Shown one piece after another: positions 33,336 to 45,790 of a stretch of DNA of 64,000 nucleotides. The notes under the pieces were generated by a model. That model made no database searches, was not told the origin of the DNA, and worked only from the letters and a program-made list of their open reading frames with translations. Each line of letters opens with the position of its first letter. Position 1 is the stretch's first letter. The stretch covers positions 12,582,001-12,646,000 of the forward strand of contig NC_088347.1 of NCBI RefSeq assembly GCF_036884655.1. Reading direction: 5' to 3'. The translations under genes and the position numbers were made by a program. The DNA comes from Musa acuminata AAA Group (lineage: Eukaryota; Streptophyta; Magnoliopsida; Zingiberales; Musaceae).

Positions 33336-36284
33336 TGCTTTCATGATGTATTTTCTCTTTTAGTTTAGAATTAATTTTCTTAAAATTACATGTTTAAAAA
33401 AAAAATTATGATCATGCTAAGTAATTTCAAAAATGATAATATTGCATATTTTATGATAAACAAATAAAATGATCTTGATTGAAAATATGAAATCATGGTT
33501 AAGAAGTAATAATGTGTATTATGTTGATTTCCATTGTTATTTCTCGATTTTGATTAAAAAAAAAAATCATGTTTGATTTGAAGAAATGCATAATAATGAA
33601 ATTAAATATTTTGATTAACAATTTTATGCATGAGATTTTAAGCTGATGATAAGCATGTGTTATTTTCATGAGTGTATTTGAAAAACTATGACAAAAATGT
33701 GCTCGAATGTATGAACTTGTTAAGATTATTTTTTGTACTTTCTTGATTAAATATTCAAATCACTTAATTGCCATGATGATTTTACACTATTACATGCCTT
33801 AATAACATGTTGGAAATTATGTGTTTTGGATACATAAATTTTTATGATCATGAGCATGTTTTATCTTCATGATTGAACTTAAAAATCTATAGCAAAATCT
33901 TGTCCGAATACATGAAAGTGTTAATTTCATTTTCAAATTCGCTTAACAATTGGTATCCTAACAATCAGATTTTCTCATACACTTATTATATGAAAAATAT
34001 TTTCCTGAAATGGATTTGATGAAATGATTCTTGCTTATAAATTTCATCTTGAAATATGAATGATAGTGTTTTTACTTACAAAGATTTGTTTCATATACAT
34101 ATCTCCTATGATTCATGTGTAGAGAAAGAATTTATAAATCATAATACAATGAGATTTCTTATGCAAAAATAAAGTGCTTTTGTGATTATTTGCTAAAGAA
34201 AATGATTATTAAAATCATGATCTTGATAATTATAACATGAAGTTCTTTATAAATCAAGATCGTTCATTATGCTCCCTACATTTATCAAAAAGGAATTCTT
34301 CAAATGAAGTGTAACTTGTCTTTTGATTTCTCAGAATTCAATGAAGTGTCATATTGATATCTTGATACTTGGAATATTTTAAAATGTGATCTTGATAAGA
34401 ATGTTTCAAGTTGCTCTTTGTTCTATATCTTTTCAAATGAATCATGAGCCTTGATATCATATATTTCATAATATAGAAATAACAAGATTTCTTTGCCCTG
34501 TATGTCTTGTGTACATCAATTTGCTATATAGAAATAACAAGATTGATTGTACATCAATTTGCTTTATTAAGAATTATATGAATCTTGATCGTGAACTTGT
34601 TAAGAAGAATTTTAATGAACCATGAATCATATCTTTGGTATTCATGAATTGATCCTCATTGATATCTTTCATTGATATGATAAATTATCATCTCATGATA
34701 TATTGCATAGTTATATCATGCTTTGCGATTGTATCATGTGATCTTTGCTGAATTTTCACATTGATATTCTTCATGACATGATTTTTTTGCATTGTTGTCT
34801 TGTATGCTTCATGTGATAATATGAATACATGAAACACTTATGATATGATTTTTATACAATTCCTTATATTCATGAAATGTTTATCTCATCACCTAATAAT
34901 TCTTCTTGATATTCCTTATGTGATGATAAGAATACATGAAATATTCATTAATTTGTTTTGATGTATACAAATAAGAAGTTTCGATCATGCATGATAGGAT
35001 GTATTGAATTTTGACATTTAGATACCATCATTTGAATAGCTATGATCATGTTGCCAAAATGATATATCATGAATGCTTGAATATCATTTTTGATATGCTC
35101 ATAATGATGATTGATTTTTTGGTATCGTGCATAAAAAATGAAATGTTAATGAATTTGTGCATTAAAACTATAATGATACACAAATAAGAATGATTACTTA
35201 CCTTTGTCATGATTTAGAAATTGATGTAAATGGTTTTTCCCTTCTTTTTGACAATGACAAAGGGGGAGATAGATTGCTAGCACAATTCAAGAAAAAGGCA
35301 AAAATTACAAAAGAGAAGAAATTGCTATCTTGAACATCACCGATAATTGCTAGCTTGAAATGTCAAGAAAATGCAAAAACTTGTTTATTTTCTTGCACAT
35401 CTAAAGAGAAGATGCAAATATAACACTTGCCAAATTGTTTGCTTGCCTCATGTAAAACATTATCTCTTGCTAGTTTGGCATTTTGCTAGCTTGCACTTTG
35501 CAAAGAAAGCAAAAATGACACTTCTCAAAAGAGAAGAAAGAGCTTGTTATCTTGAACATCATAAGCTTGCCAAACAAAAATTACAAAAGTGCTATCTTGC
35601 CTATCTCAAGAAGCAAAACTTGCATATCGTAAAAATTGCTAGCTTGTAGTATAAAGAGAAGCAAATAGTTGCTATCTAAAGAAAATTAAACATGCTAAAC
35701 TTACACCTTGCAATGGAAGCAAAATTGCGAGCTCAAACATTGCAAAGGAAGCAAAAATTTGCTAGCTTGCAACTTGCATATTTCAAGAAGCGAGAGTTGC
35801 CTTCTTGAACATCTCTAAATTGCTAGCCCGCAAGTTCTAAAATGTTGTAACATTGCTTGCTTGCATGTTCTAAAAGTGTTATCTTGTATGCTGTAAAACT
35901 TGCATATCTAAAACTTGATAGCTTGAATGTTTTAAACATGATGTAACATTTGCTGAATTTTCTGGCTTCAAAACTGCATGATGATAAAACTTGATATTAT
36001 GTTTTTCATGCAATAAGTTAAACTAATATTCCAAACACAAGAATAGTTGGACTTCTCCTTTTAGTTGATGACAAAGGGGGAGAAGTATGATGTTATGCAT
36101 AAGTTTATGCATAAGTTCATGATGACGTGTTGCAAGTATTCATGATGAATATTGCAATGACTTGAATTCAGTTTGAATTCAAGGTTCTATCAATATGACA
36201 TATTGATAGGGGGAGTTTGTTTAAACTCCGGAGTTAAGTTTAACTCCGTCATCAAGTGGTTGTCATCATAAAAAAGGGGGAGAT
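33336..36284 (+). other. SV-F non-coding 3' tail
   Basis: The tail is AT-rich to about 35250. The AGAAGCAAAA/TTGCTAGCTTG repeat tract follows (about 35270-36010). Polypurine-like sites lie near 35255-35270, 36068-36085 and 36204-36214, with the true tract at 36270-36284. A 92-codon ORF at 35371-35649 falls within the repeats and I do not regard it as a gene. Confidence 0.72.
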
Positions 36285-38231
36285 TGTTGAATCTCGTATT
36301 TTGATGATGAAACTACTTGATATATGTTTATGATTTAATCTACATTTTGAGTGACGCAGGATGCTTCGATCAGGATGAGACAATTAAAGCAAGAAAATCA
36401 TGTTATGCCGAATGAACATGTCAGAAGATTGGACGACGGGCCGGTGGATCGATTGACGTATCGATAGAAGGCTTCAGGCCGTGGACTCGAGCATCAGGCC
36501 AAGAAGAGCGGGTATTGTGCCAAGGATATCGGAGTTGCGGAGTTAACTGGCCGATTGGGCAATAAGCTGCAGGAGAGGATGATGCGCCGAAGAATCGGAC
36601 GAAGCGTCGAGGAACCAATGACATGCCGGACAACTTGGTTAATTGCTTAGGATTAATTGTCTCGATCGAAGTTTTGTTTTAAGTGTGCAGGATTAACTAC
36701 TATAGAAGAAAGACATGCAGTAGGAGTTGCGCCGGAGTCAAGACAATGATCACGTTGGGAGTTCGAGAGTTCGACGGAAGTTCAGACAATCGTCGGAGGT
36801 TTTACGGGAACAAATCCGAGAAGTCCATGAGCTTGCCAAAGAAGCTCGTCGGAACTCGCCAAGTGGATCGTCGCAAGTCCAGGAGTTTGCTGGAAGTTCG
36901 TAGGAGCATCACCGAGGGTTCATCAGATGATCGACGGAAGTTCGTCGGAAGCTCGCCGGAAGAAGCGATTGACGCACCGGAGCAAGTTGCAGTAAATGTC
37001 TTAGGAAATATCGTAGTTAGCACAATGATTAAGTTGGAAATGGGAGGTGATCCCATTAACTTAATCTTGGGGCAATTGGGCCCCTGAAAAACCCAAATTG
37101 GGCCGAATGGATCAACCCATTCGGACCCTGATTTCTGCCAGGCGGTTGAACCGCCCAAGCCAGGAGGTGGCACCGCCTGGGCTAAGTCTCCGAGCGAGAC
37201 TGGGTGGTGCAACCGCCCCAGTCAGGTGGTGGCACCGCCTGGGCTCAATCTCCGAGTGAGACTGGGCGGTGCAACCTCCCTTGACAAGAGGTGGCACCAC
37301 CTGGGCTCGGTCTCCGAGCTCTAGCTGAGCGGTGCAACCACCTCAGTCAGGAGGTGGCACTGCTTGAGCTCGGTCTTCGAGCTCTAGTAAGAGGTGCAAC
37401 CGCCCCTGACAGGAGGTGGCACTACCTAAAGGCTCAATCTTCGAGCTCTGCCAAGCGGTGCAACCGCTCTAGTCAGGAGGTGCAACCGCCAGATCCCGAA
37501 ATTCCGGGAATTAACAGTTTTGAGCTCCAAATTTGAACTAGGTTGGGGCCTATAAATGCCCGACCCATTCAGCACTGAAAGAGCACTCAACATACACCGA
37601 AATCCTGATCTTGTTCTGTGATTTTTAGAGCTCAAAATTGTTGTAAAGGCCAAAAGTTCTTCTCCCTCTTTTCTTCCAAGTTCTGAGCTTTAAAGAGAGG
37701 AGACAAAATTCTGTAAGGGTTGTCTCCTAAGCCCGTCAAAAGGAGTGAAACTGTAAAAGGGTGGTTGGCCTTCGCCTATTAAAGGAAGGCCTCTAGCTGA
37801 CATCGGTGACCTCGTCGGTGGAGGAAGCCAAAAGTGGAGTAGGTCAAGATTGACCAAACGACTCTAAATCTTGGTTTACATTTACTTTGAGCATATTATC
37901 TTTACTACAAACCTCCTCAAAAGCTTACTGCTTTCTGCGCATATACGATTGGGTTTCAAGCTTTGCACTTTCCGAATCGGTGTTTAGACGTAAATTAGTT
38001 TTATCGTACGATCATCATATTTCAGTTTGCGCTTACGTTTTGATTTCTATCATAACTGCAAACTGCCTTTATATCCTTGCTTTAACTGCATCTCGCTTAA
38101 TCAAAAGTTAAAGTGATTTACGAATCGGCTTTCTTACCGAAATCACTTTTATTGAACGAACGCGATTTTTATCGTAGAAGGTTTTCCACTGCACTAATTC
38201 ACCCCCCCTCTTAGTGCTCTTGATCCTAACA
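36285..38231 (+). repeat. SV-F 3' LTR
   Basis: This matches the 5' LTR. The TATA box has decayed to TATAAATG at 37551-37558. The U3 ORF of 134 codons is at 36683-37087. The palindrome array is at about 37138-37495. Confidence 0.94.
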
Positions 38232-38236
38232 GCACG
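38232..38236 (+). repeat. Right target-site duplication of SV-F (GCACG)
   Basis: It matches 30359-30363. Confidence 0.95.
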
Positions 38237-38534
38237 TCATTGGTTGGCGCTTCGTGCGATTCTTCAGCGCATCGTCCTCTCTTGCGGCTTATTGCCCAAT
38301 TGGCGGTTGACCTCCGCAACCCCGATATCCTTGGCGTAATTCCGCTCTTGGCCCGATGCCCGACGTCCGAAGCCTTCTGCCATCCAATATCCTAACATGA
38401 TCTCCTCCGGCGCAACGTCAATTCCTCCTGCGTTAACTATCTAATCCTGATCGAGTAGACCTACATCACTCAAAATGCAGTTAAACATCTAAACACAATC
38501 AATTAGTTTCATCATCAAAATCCGAGATTCAACA
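38237..38534 (-). repeat. SV-D 3' LTR, inner piece (U3 start)
   Basis: This is the reverse complement of the first 300 bases of the SV-B LTR type, ending in the LTR start (TTCAACA on the plus strand). The polypurine tract follows at 38535-38549, read as ATCTCCCCCTTTTTG. Confidence 0.92.
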
Positions 38535-41421
38535 ATCTCCCCCTTTTTGATGATGACAACTAATTGATGACTAACAGAGTTAACCTTAACTCCTCGGAGT
38601 TTAACCAAACTCCCCCTATCAATATGCCTTATTGATAGAAACTCTTGGATTCAAGAATCTAAGCAACATGTCATCATAAACTTATGCATAACATGTCATG
38701 TCATCATACTTCTCTCCCTTTGTCATCAACAAAAAGGAGAAGTTCCTACTCTTATGTGTTTAGAGATAAAAAGTTTAAATCATTCCATGATAAACATAGT
38801 ATCAAATTTTATCATCATGCAACCTAGCAATTAAAGATGTGCAAGTTTTAGCATGTTTGCTTTTCTTGAGATAGCAACTATTTGCTTCTCTTTAGACTAC
38901 AAGCTAGCAATTTTTACGGTATGCAAGTTTTACTACATACAAGCTAGCTTTTCATCACAACATATAAGCACAAAAGCATAGCAAGATTCTTAAGTTCAAT
39001 CATGGCAGTTCAACACTTGCTTCTTGTGCAAGATTGTACTTTGCTTTTCTTTGCATGTTCTAACTAGCAAAAGCTTTCTCCCCTTTGTTTTTATCGAAAA
39101 GAAGGGAAGAGTACAAGCTAGCCAGCATTTGCATCGAGCTAGCAATCTTTCTCCCCCTATGTCATTACCGAAAAGAAGGAGAGGAACTAATGATTTAGAC
39201 TTTTACATAAACTATGAATTTGCATTAATCAATATTTCAATCATCACATATACATACAAGACAACAATGCAAAGAAATCATGTCATGAAAAACATCAATT
39301 GTTAAACATGATATGATAATAGTCTCAAAAATTTTAATTTGCGATACATGTGATACATTGCGATACACTAAAAAATTTAATGCGATGCTTTTAAGGATAT
39401 CAACCTATTTTTGATACAAAGCATGGCAAGAGCAATTATATTGCAAGTTTTCTAAGTTCTGCATTTTTTTGCTTCTTTCGAGATAGCAATTCTTTACTTC
39501 TCTTTATATATTGCAAGATTTGTAATTCATTGGTAGTGTTCATGATAGCAAGTTCTTTCAATGAAATGATCGAGCTAGCAAATTTTCCTTCCTTTGAAAT
39601 ATGCAGGCTAGTAAACTAACTCCCCCTTTATCATTATCGAAAAGAAGAGAGAAATCAATGGCTAAAAAAATTAATCATTATACAAGCCATATTACAAAAT
39701 CATATCATGATATCAAGAAAATTCAAGAAGGACATGATTCATTTGACAAATCTTTTTAATAGAGCAAAAGAATTATACAACCAAGGATCATGATTAAAAC
39801 ATAGTAATATCATAGATCAAGTCATGATTCATGATTCATCATTAAGCAAATTAATTTTCAATCATCACATAAGGTATTTAAAGAATTTTTGAAATATAGG
39901 AGAATGATTAATTTAAGCATGCAATGTTTCAATCAAATTCAAGTCATGAATACCAATACTTTCATATTGTGAGTATCAATTCATGAATAACAAAAGATAT
40001 TATTTGTGATTCCAATTTTGCAAGATCAAGATTATGATTTAGATAAAACTCATTCAAGTCAAATCGTTAACTTGAAACTCATAATCAAGTCATCAAAATC
40101 AATTTCGAGATTCACAAAATATCATGAAATCATTAATCTCGATCAGATGGGAAAGATATTTTTTAAGTGATTCTTTTTCATCTAAGCATGCCTTAGTCTT
40201 TATATTGCAAATCAAGACAAGCATGAAAGTTCAAGATGTAAAGGCAAAATCTTATAAAACAACTCATCAAGCAAGATTTTAAACATCTATTTTCAAGCCA
40301 TATAAAGAGTAAGTCAAAGATTCAATTATCTCATGTCATGAATTCTAACAGGCATCTCAAATTATCAACATCACATTAAAAAGATATTTCAAAAAGATAT
40401 ATCGATAAGTGATTCATTTGTATCATTTCATTCATTCGGAAGATTCTCCTCTTTGGTAAATAAATCTAGGAGAACAAAATGAATTAAGGGAGATGTAACA
40501 TTCAATAAATTCATACATGACAAACATAGATTTATTGAAAAGGTGATAAGATAGAGGATCACATTTCATTTTTATAAATTTCTATTCATGTGATTTGCTT
40601 CTTATAAGCATGCCTTTACCTTTAATAAAACAAGTGTCAATATTTAAGACGGAAAGGTAAAAAACAAATCATCAAGCATGATTCCATGATAACATCCTTT
40701 TAATATCTTGATATTCATCATCAAGTATGATTTCAAAAAGTATGTTCAAGAGAAATCATTAAGACCAAATGAATGAAACACTCATTTATTTTCAAAATAT
40801 TCATCATGTTTATTTTCATGAGATTCAAAAGATTGGTAAAATAAATTCATTAATCTCAATAGGATAGAAATTTCATTTCCATTTTATACAATTGATTTCA
40901 TGTGAGGGTATTCAAATCTTTTGTGAAAACATGTATCATTATTTAAAATCGAAACATAAGTTTCGTCATGAAGCCGTCAAGACCAAACACATCATGATAT
41001 CACATCTATCATCAAAAGACTACCAAGAAATTCATACATAGATGTACATGCACTATGTCATCTTAATATGTCATGAGAATGTCATCTTAATTCGTCATAA
41101 AAACGATTAGACCAAAAATATGTTAATCTAAAATGAGAGTTTCAAATCAACATTTACTTCAAAAACTCATGCATGACATAAAATCATCAAGATACACATG
41201 CATGGATTAATCCTAAGTACTATCACATATCGTATAATTATCATCCCTAATGTTGCATACATCATTCAACATTTCAAAACATAACATGCATGAAACCTTA
41301 GCAATATACTTTTCATGATCAAATTTTTAATTTTTCAGAGATGCTAAAAAGAAAAACATGATATAATTTTTAAAAAATATTTTTTTATTTCCTATTCTAA
41401 ATTAAGCACTCATGAAAGACT
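38535..41421 (-). other. SV-D non-coding 3' tail
   Basis: The tail is AT-rich and has no gene. On the plus strand CTCCCCCT-type sites mark the polypurine-like sites near 38536-38545, 38610, 39150 and 39625. The repeat tract related to GAAGCAAAA/TTGCTAGC lies at about 38850-39620. Confidence 0.7.
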
Positions 41422-42363
41422 TCAAGTAATTTTAAAATAATTCAAGAGAGTTGAGTTACTTACCTTGTAGTCGAAGCTCGTCAAAGCCCAATTCGCCTTT
41501 TCACCTTTGGAAGTTTTTGATTCATCCTTGGTTGCCTTCCTCTTCTTTGGCCTCTTCCTTCGTTCAAGTTCATTGTTTATTTTAGATTTTTGTTTAATGA
41601 ACTTATTAAGATTTAGTGTTCGAAGTTCAAGTTCATCATTGTCCTCATCACTTGAGTCATTGCTCAAGTGGTATTCATTTGTCCAGAGTTCCAAGTCCTT
41701 CCTATTCTTTGAAAGGTGATTTTGTTCATCATGTTCATCATGTACATTGTGTACCATTGTATATGTCATCAATGAACCAATTAATTCTTCAAGTGGAAAA
41801 ATATTTAAATCTTTTGTTTCTTATATTGCGGTTATTTTAGGATCCCACCTTTTTGGAAGGGATCTTAAGATCTTGCTTACGAGATCAAAATTTGAAAAAT
41901 ATTTACCAAGAACTCTTAGATTATTGAAGACATCCGTGAAACGGGTGTACATGTCGCCTATAGTCTCGCTTGGTTGCATTCGAAAAAGCTCAAAATCATG
42001 CAATAAAATATTAACTTTCGAGTCTTTGACTCTACTAGTTCCCTCGAGCGTGATTTCAAGTGTTCACCAAATATCAAAAGTCGTTTCGCACGTTGAAATC
42101 CGATTGAACTCATTTTTGTCCAAAGCGCAAAATAAGGCATTCATAGCCATTGCGTTTAAAGAAAAATACTTCTTCTCCAAATCTGACCATTCGTTCATTG
42201 ATTTAGAGGGAGGTTGAAAACCGTTTTCAACGATATTCCATAAATCCAAATTCATAGAAATCAAGAAAACTCTCATTCGAGTTTTCCAATGAGTGTAGTC
42301 CAATCCGTTAAACAACAGTGGACGAACAACTGATAAGCCCTCTTGAAAGCCATGAAGAGCCAT
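41422..42363 (-). pseudogene. gag: Shortened gag of SV-D with two stops
   Basis: The frame is 314 codons, homologous to SV-B gag over its whole length, and free of frameshifts. It starts at the ATG at 42363 (MALHGFQEG). A stop after FDIW near 42064 comes from CGA to TGA, and one near 41820 from CAA to TAA. Both zinc knuckles are absent, as in SV-B. The C-terminus carries the same splice-donor match (minus 41466-41458), with an acceptor match ending at 41344. Confidence 0.88.
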
Positions 42364-42399
42364 TTCTCTCGAGTGTAAATCCAAAATGAGAAATACCAG

Positions 42400-42413
42400 G
42401 CTCTGATACCAAT
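42400..42413 (-). promoter_or_regulatory. SV-D primer-binding site
   Basis: ATTGGTATCAGAGC on the minus strand directly follows the 5' LTR end. Confidence 0.9.
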
Positions 42414-44036
42414 TATTAGGATCGGAGCGGCACTAAGAGGGTTGGGTGAATTAGTGCAATGGATTAAAACATCGGTTTTGGAAAATCTTTCGTACGATAA
42501 AAATCGAACTCGGAAGTGCTTAACTTGAAAGCGTATTCGTAAAGGTGTGTAGCAAAAGTAATGAAAAAGTAAAGCACGTATGAAGGTTTGCAGTAAGGTA
42601 AATAGCAATAAGTAAATGCAAACCAGAGAACACGCCAATTTAAAGTGGTTCGGTCAGATGACCTACATCCACTTGCGAAGCCTTCTTCAATAAGGCTCCC
42701 AACTTCCACTAACAAATCTCTTTGAATGGGAAGGACAAATACCCCTCTTACGACCTTTTACAAATGGTTCACACTCTTACAAATTTTTGAAGAGAAAGAA
42801 GGAGGTGAACACTCAAGCAATTGAGAACAAGACTTGCTAAAGCCTTCTCTAAGACTTTTATCTCAATCTATTGCTTTTTCAAAGATTGTGTTCTCTACTG
42901 AGAATTGAGGGGTATTTATAGGCCCCAAGGGGATTCAAATATGGGCTCCAAATTTTGAATTCTCTTTGGTTCCCGAGGATGGCGGTGCCACTGCCTGACC
43001 TCTCGGGTGTTGGGCGGTGCCACCGCTCAGTCCAGCGGTGCCACCGCCCGACCTCTCGGGTGTTGGGCGGTTCCACCGCTCAGTCCAATGGTGCCATCGC
43101 TCAATTCTTGGGTTTTGGGCGGTGCCACCGCCTACACTATTTTAGCTCACTGCTTGAGCTCCAAACTTGGCTCAAACCAGTCCGAATTCGGGCCCAATTG
43201 GCCCCTACTTGGGTTATAGGATTAACACCTAATCCTAACCCTAATTAATGTGCTAACTATGAATTTAAAGACATTTTCTAAGCTATTACAAAGTCCATAA
43301 GTCAAGACTTTTTCCGACGAGCTTCCGGTAAACTTTCGACGGTCTTCTGATGAACTCTCGGAAACCATTCTGCGGACTCCTAGCAAGCTCCTAGACTTCA
43401 CGATTTGATCTTGGCGAGTTCCAACGAGCTTCTTCGGCAAGCTTCGATCTTTCTCGGTGAGCTCCGCGAACTTCCAACGAACCTTCTGGCGAGCTTCCGA
43501 AAAACCCTTCGGCAAGCTCCCTACTCATTCTCGGCTAGTTCCGGTAGCAATCCCGACGAACCTTCGGACTTCCGTCGAACTCTCGAACTCGCAACAAATC
43601 CTTCGCGCTTGACTCCGACACTTTATTTCACTTTATGTCTTCATCGTTATCATAGTTAATCCTACACACACAAGCCAAAACTCTACTCCGATCTGGATAA
43701 TTATTACAATGCGAATTGACATTCTATTGCCCGGCACGTCATTGGTTGGCGCTTCGTGCGATTCTTCAGTGCATCGTCCTCTCTTGTGGCTTGTTGCCCA
43801 ATTGGCGGTTGACCTCCGCAACCCTGATATCCTTGGCGCAATTCCACTCTTGACCCGATGCCCGATGTCCGAAGCCTTCTGCCATCCAATATCCTAACAT
43901 GATCTCCTCCAGCGCAACGTCAATTCCTCCTACGTTAACTATCTAATCCTGATCGAGTAGACCTGCATCACTCAAAATATAGTTAAACATCTAAACACAA
44001 TCAATTAGTTTCATCATCAAAATCCAAGATTCAACA
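42414..44036 (-). repeat. SV-D 5' LTR
   Basis: The LTR is 1623 bp and of the SV-B type. TATAAATA is on the minus strand at 42921-42914 and the palindromes at about 42978-43135. The 97-codon U3 ORF is at 43222-43515. The U5 end reads TA instead of CA in sense. Confidence 0.93.
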
Positions 44037-44041
44037 CTTTT
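44037..44041 (+). repeat. Right target-site duplication of SV-D (CTTTT)
   Basis: It differs from CTTTC at 19759-19763 by one C-to-T change. Confidence 0.78.
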
Positions 44042-44168
44042 AAGTTAAAATCTTTATGAAATGATTTTCATCGGAATCGGGTTTAATCGAAATGAAGACT
44101 TTTGAAATGGGAAAGTTTTCCATTGCACTAATTCACCCCCCTTCTTAGTGCCGCTCTTGATCCTAACA
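44042..44168 (+). repeat. SV-C 5' LTR, right piece
   Basis: It continues 19763 and ends GATCCTAACA. It matches about 51345-51438 of the SV-C 3' LTR. Confidence 0.88.
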
Positions 44169-44182
44169 ATTGGTATCAGAGC
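44169..44182 (+). promoter_or_regulatory. SV-C primer-binding site
   Basis: ATTGGTATCAGAGC follows the LTR end. Confidence 0.88.
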
Positions 44183-44217
44183 AAGGTCACTCTCATTTGG
44201 TTTAAAACCTAAGAGAG

Positions 44218-45790
44218 ATGGCATTTGCCGACAACTAAGAGGGTCATTCAATTACATGTCCGCCCATGTTCAATGGGATAGATTACACATATTAGAAGAC
44301 TAGAATGAGGATCTTCCTAATTTTAATGGATTTCGAATTATGGAATATTATAGAAAATGACTTTCAAAAGTCTTCTCTTCCAATGAATGATTGGAATGAG
44401 TTGGAGAAGAAAACTTCGATTTAAATGTCAAGGCTATGAATGTCTTGTTTTATGCTTTGGATATAAACGAGTTTAATCGATTGTCCATTTGTGAAACGAC
44501 TTTTAATATTTGGCACACACTCAAAGTGACTAATGAAAGCACTAGTAGAGTGAAGGAGTTGAAAATTAATTTTTTAGTGCATACTTATCAATTGTTTAAG
44601 ATGAAACCGAGTAAGACCATTGGAGACATGTACACCCGATTTACGGATGTCATCAATGGTCTAAAAGGACTTGGTAAAAGTTTCTCGGATTTTGAATTTG
44701 TTAATAAAATCTTAAGATCCCTTCCAAAGAGTTGGGATCCAAAAGTAACGATCATTCAAGAGGTCAAGGATTTAAATAACTTTCCTCTTGAATAACTAAT
44801 TGGGTCACTAATAACCTATGAGATGACCTGTAATGCTCATAAAGAGCTTGAGAACAACCTTCTAAAGAACAGAAAGGATATGACATTAAGAACTCAAGAA
44901 GACCATTTGAAAGAAAATTCAAGTGATGAGGACCTTGATGATGACTTGGTACTTTTAACAAGAAAGTTTAAAAAATTCATAAAAAGGAATAAATTTAGAA
45001 ATTATACTAAAAATAAATTTGAACCCAAGAAAGAACAAGTTATATGCTACGAATACAAGAAGCTGGGACATTTCAAAAGTGAATATCCCCAAGCAAAGAA
45101 GAAACAACCAAAGAAAAAGAAGACTCTTAAAGCGACGTGGGACGACTCAAGTACATCCGAAGAAGAGGAGCAAATCAACACCGAGCAAGTTGCTCACTAT
45201 GCACTAATGGTTATTGGAGATGAGATAAGCAGTTCATTAGATGCAAGTTTATCTTTTGATGAATTACTAAGTACTTTTCATGATTTATTCGATGAATATA
45301 AATTAGTTAGCAAAAAATATAAATTGTTAAAAAAGGAGCATGCCTTTCTTATTAGTGGTTTTGATAGACTGAAAATTGAGCATGATGATAATTTAGCTCT
45401 TTGCACAAAATGCGATCAATTAGAAATGCTTAGAAAGGAAAACTTGCTACTCAAAGAAACGTTAGAAAAATTTGAGGTTGGTAGCAAATCCTTAAACATG
45501 ATCCTTACTAATAAGGGTCACGTTCATAAAAGAAGTGGAATCAGATTTGTAAGTAGCTCTCACCAAAATCTAACCACCTTTGTTAAAGGCTCTATCTTGC
45601 ATGTTTCACCCCAAAACAAATGCAACTTTTGTTACAAATTTGGACATGTTACGTATAAATATCCATTTAAGAGATATAGTCCGCATAAATTAATTTAGGT
45701 TGCAAAAGGAACCTTAAATGACTCGATACAACATGATAAGTTGTATAGATCGATTTTTGAGGCACCCAAAGTCAAATGGGTACCTAAAAA
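44218..45790 (+). pseudogene. gag: Gag of SV-C, decayed
   Basis: The frame is related to SV-E gag but broken. The seventh codon is TAA, where SV-E has CAA, and SV-G shows the same stop. Further stops and small deletions occur near 44295, 44420 and 44795. The best-preserved stretch is 44823-45698. In the first zinc knuckle two cysteines have become tyrosines (CYEYKKLGHFKSEY). The second is also damaged (CNFCYKFGHVTYKY). Confidence 0.85.

Larger units (their letters stand above)
30364..38231 (+). mobile_element. SV-F: gag-only Sirevirus-type element
   Basis: The element is 7868 bp, with LTRs 30364-32325 (1962 bp) and 36285-38231 (1947 bp) and a perfect GCACG duplication. The interior of 3959 bp holds a broken short gag and a long tail. 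From about 30768 to the end, the LTR follows the SV-E LTR closely. The first roughly 400 bases and the whole interior follow the SV-A and SV-B type instead. The element is therefore a mosaic. Confidence 0.94.
19764..44036 (-). mobile_element. SV-D: gag-only Sirevirus-type element, minus strand, itself split twice
   Basis: The sense direction is right to left. The 5' LTR is 44036-42414, the primer site 42413-42400, broken gag 42363-41422, the tail to 38535, and the 3' LTR is in three pieces: 38534-38237, 30363-29619 and 20268-19764. The pieces are separated by SV-F and SV-E and join exactly when one copy of each target duplication is removed. Both LTR outer ends read TATTAGG on the plus strand instead of TGTTAGG, so the element has TG...TA termini. 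It is the same class and LTR type as SV-B. Confidence 0.93.

Noticed and set aside
35371..35649. 92-codon ORF in the SV-F tail
   Set aside because: It is composed of the GAAGCAAAA/TTGCTAGC repeat tract and is not conserved in frame in SV-A or SV-B.
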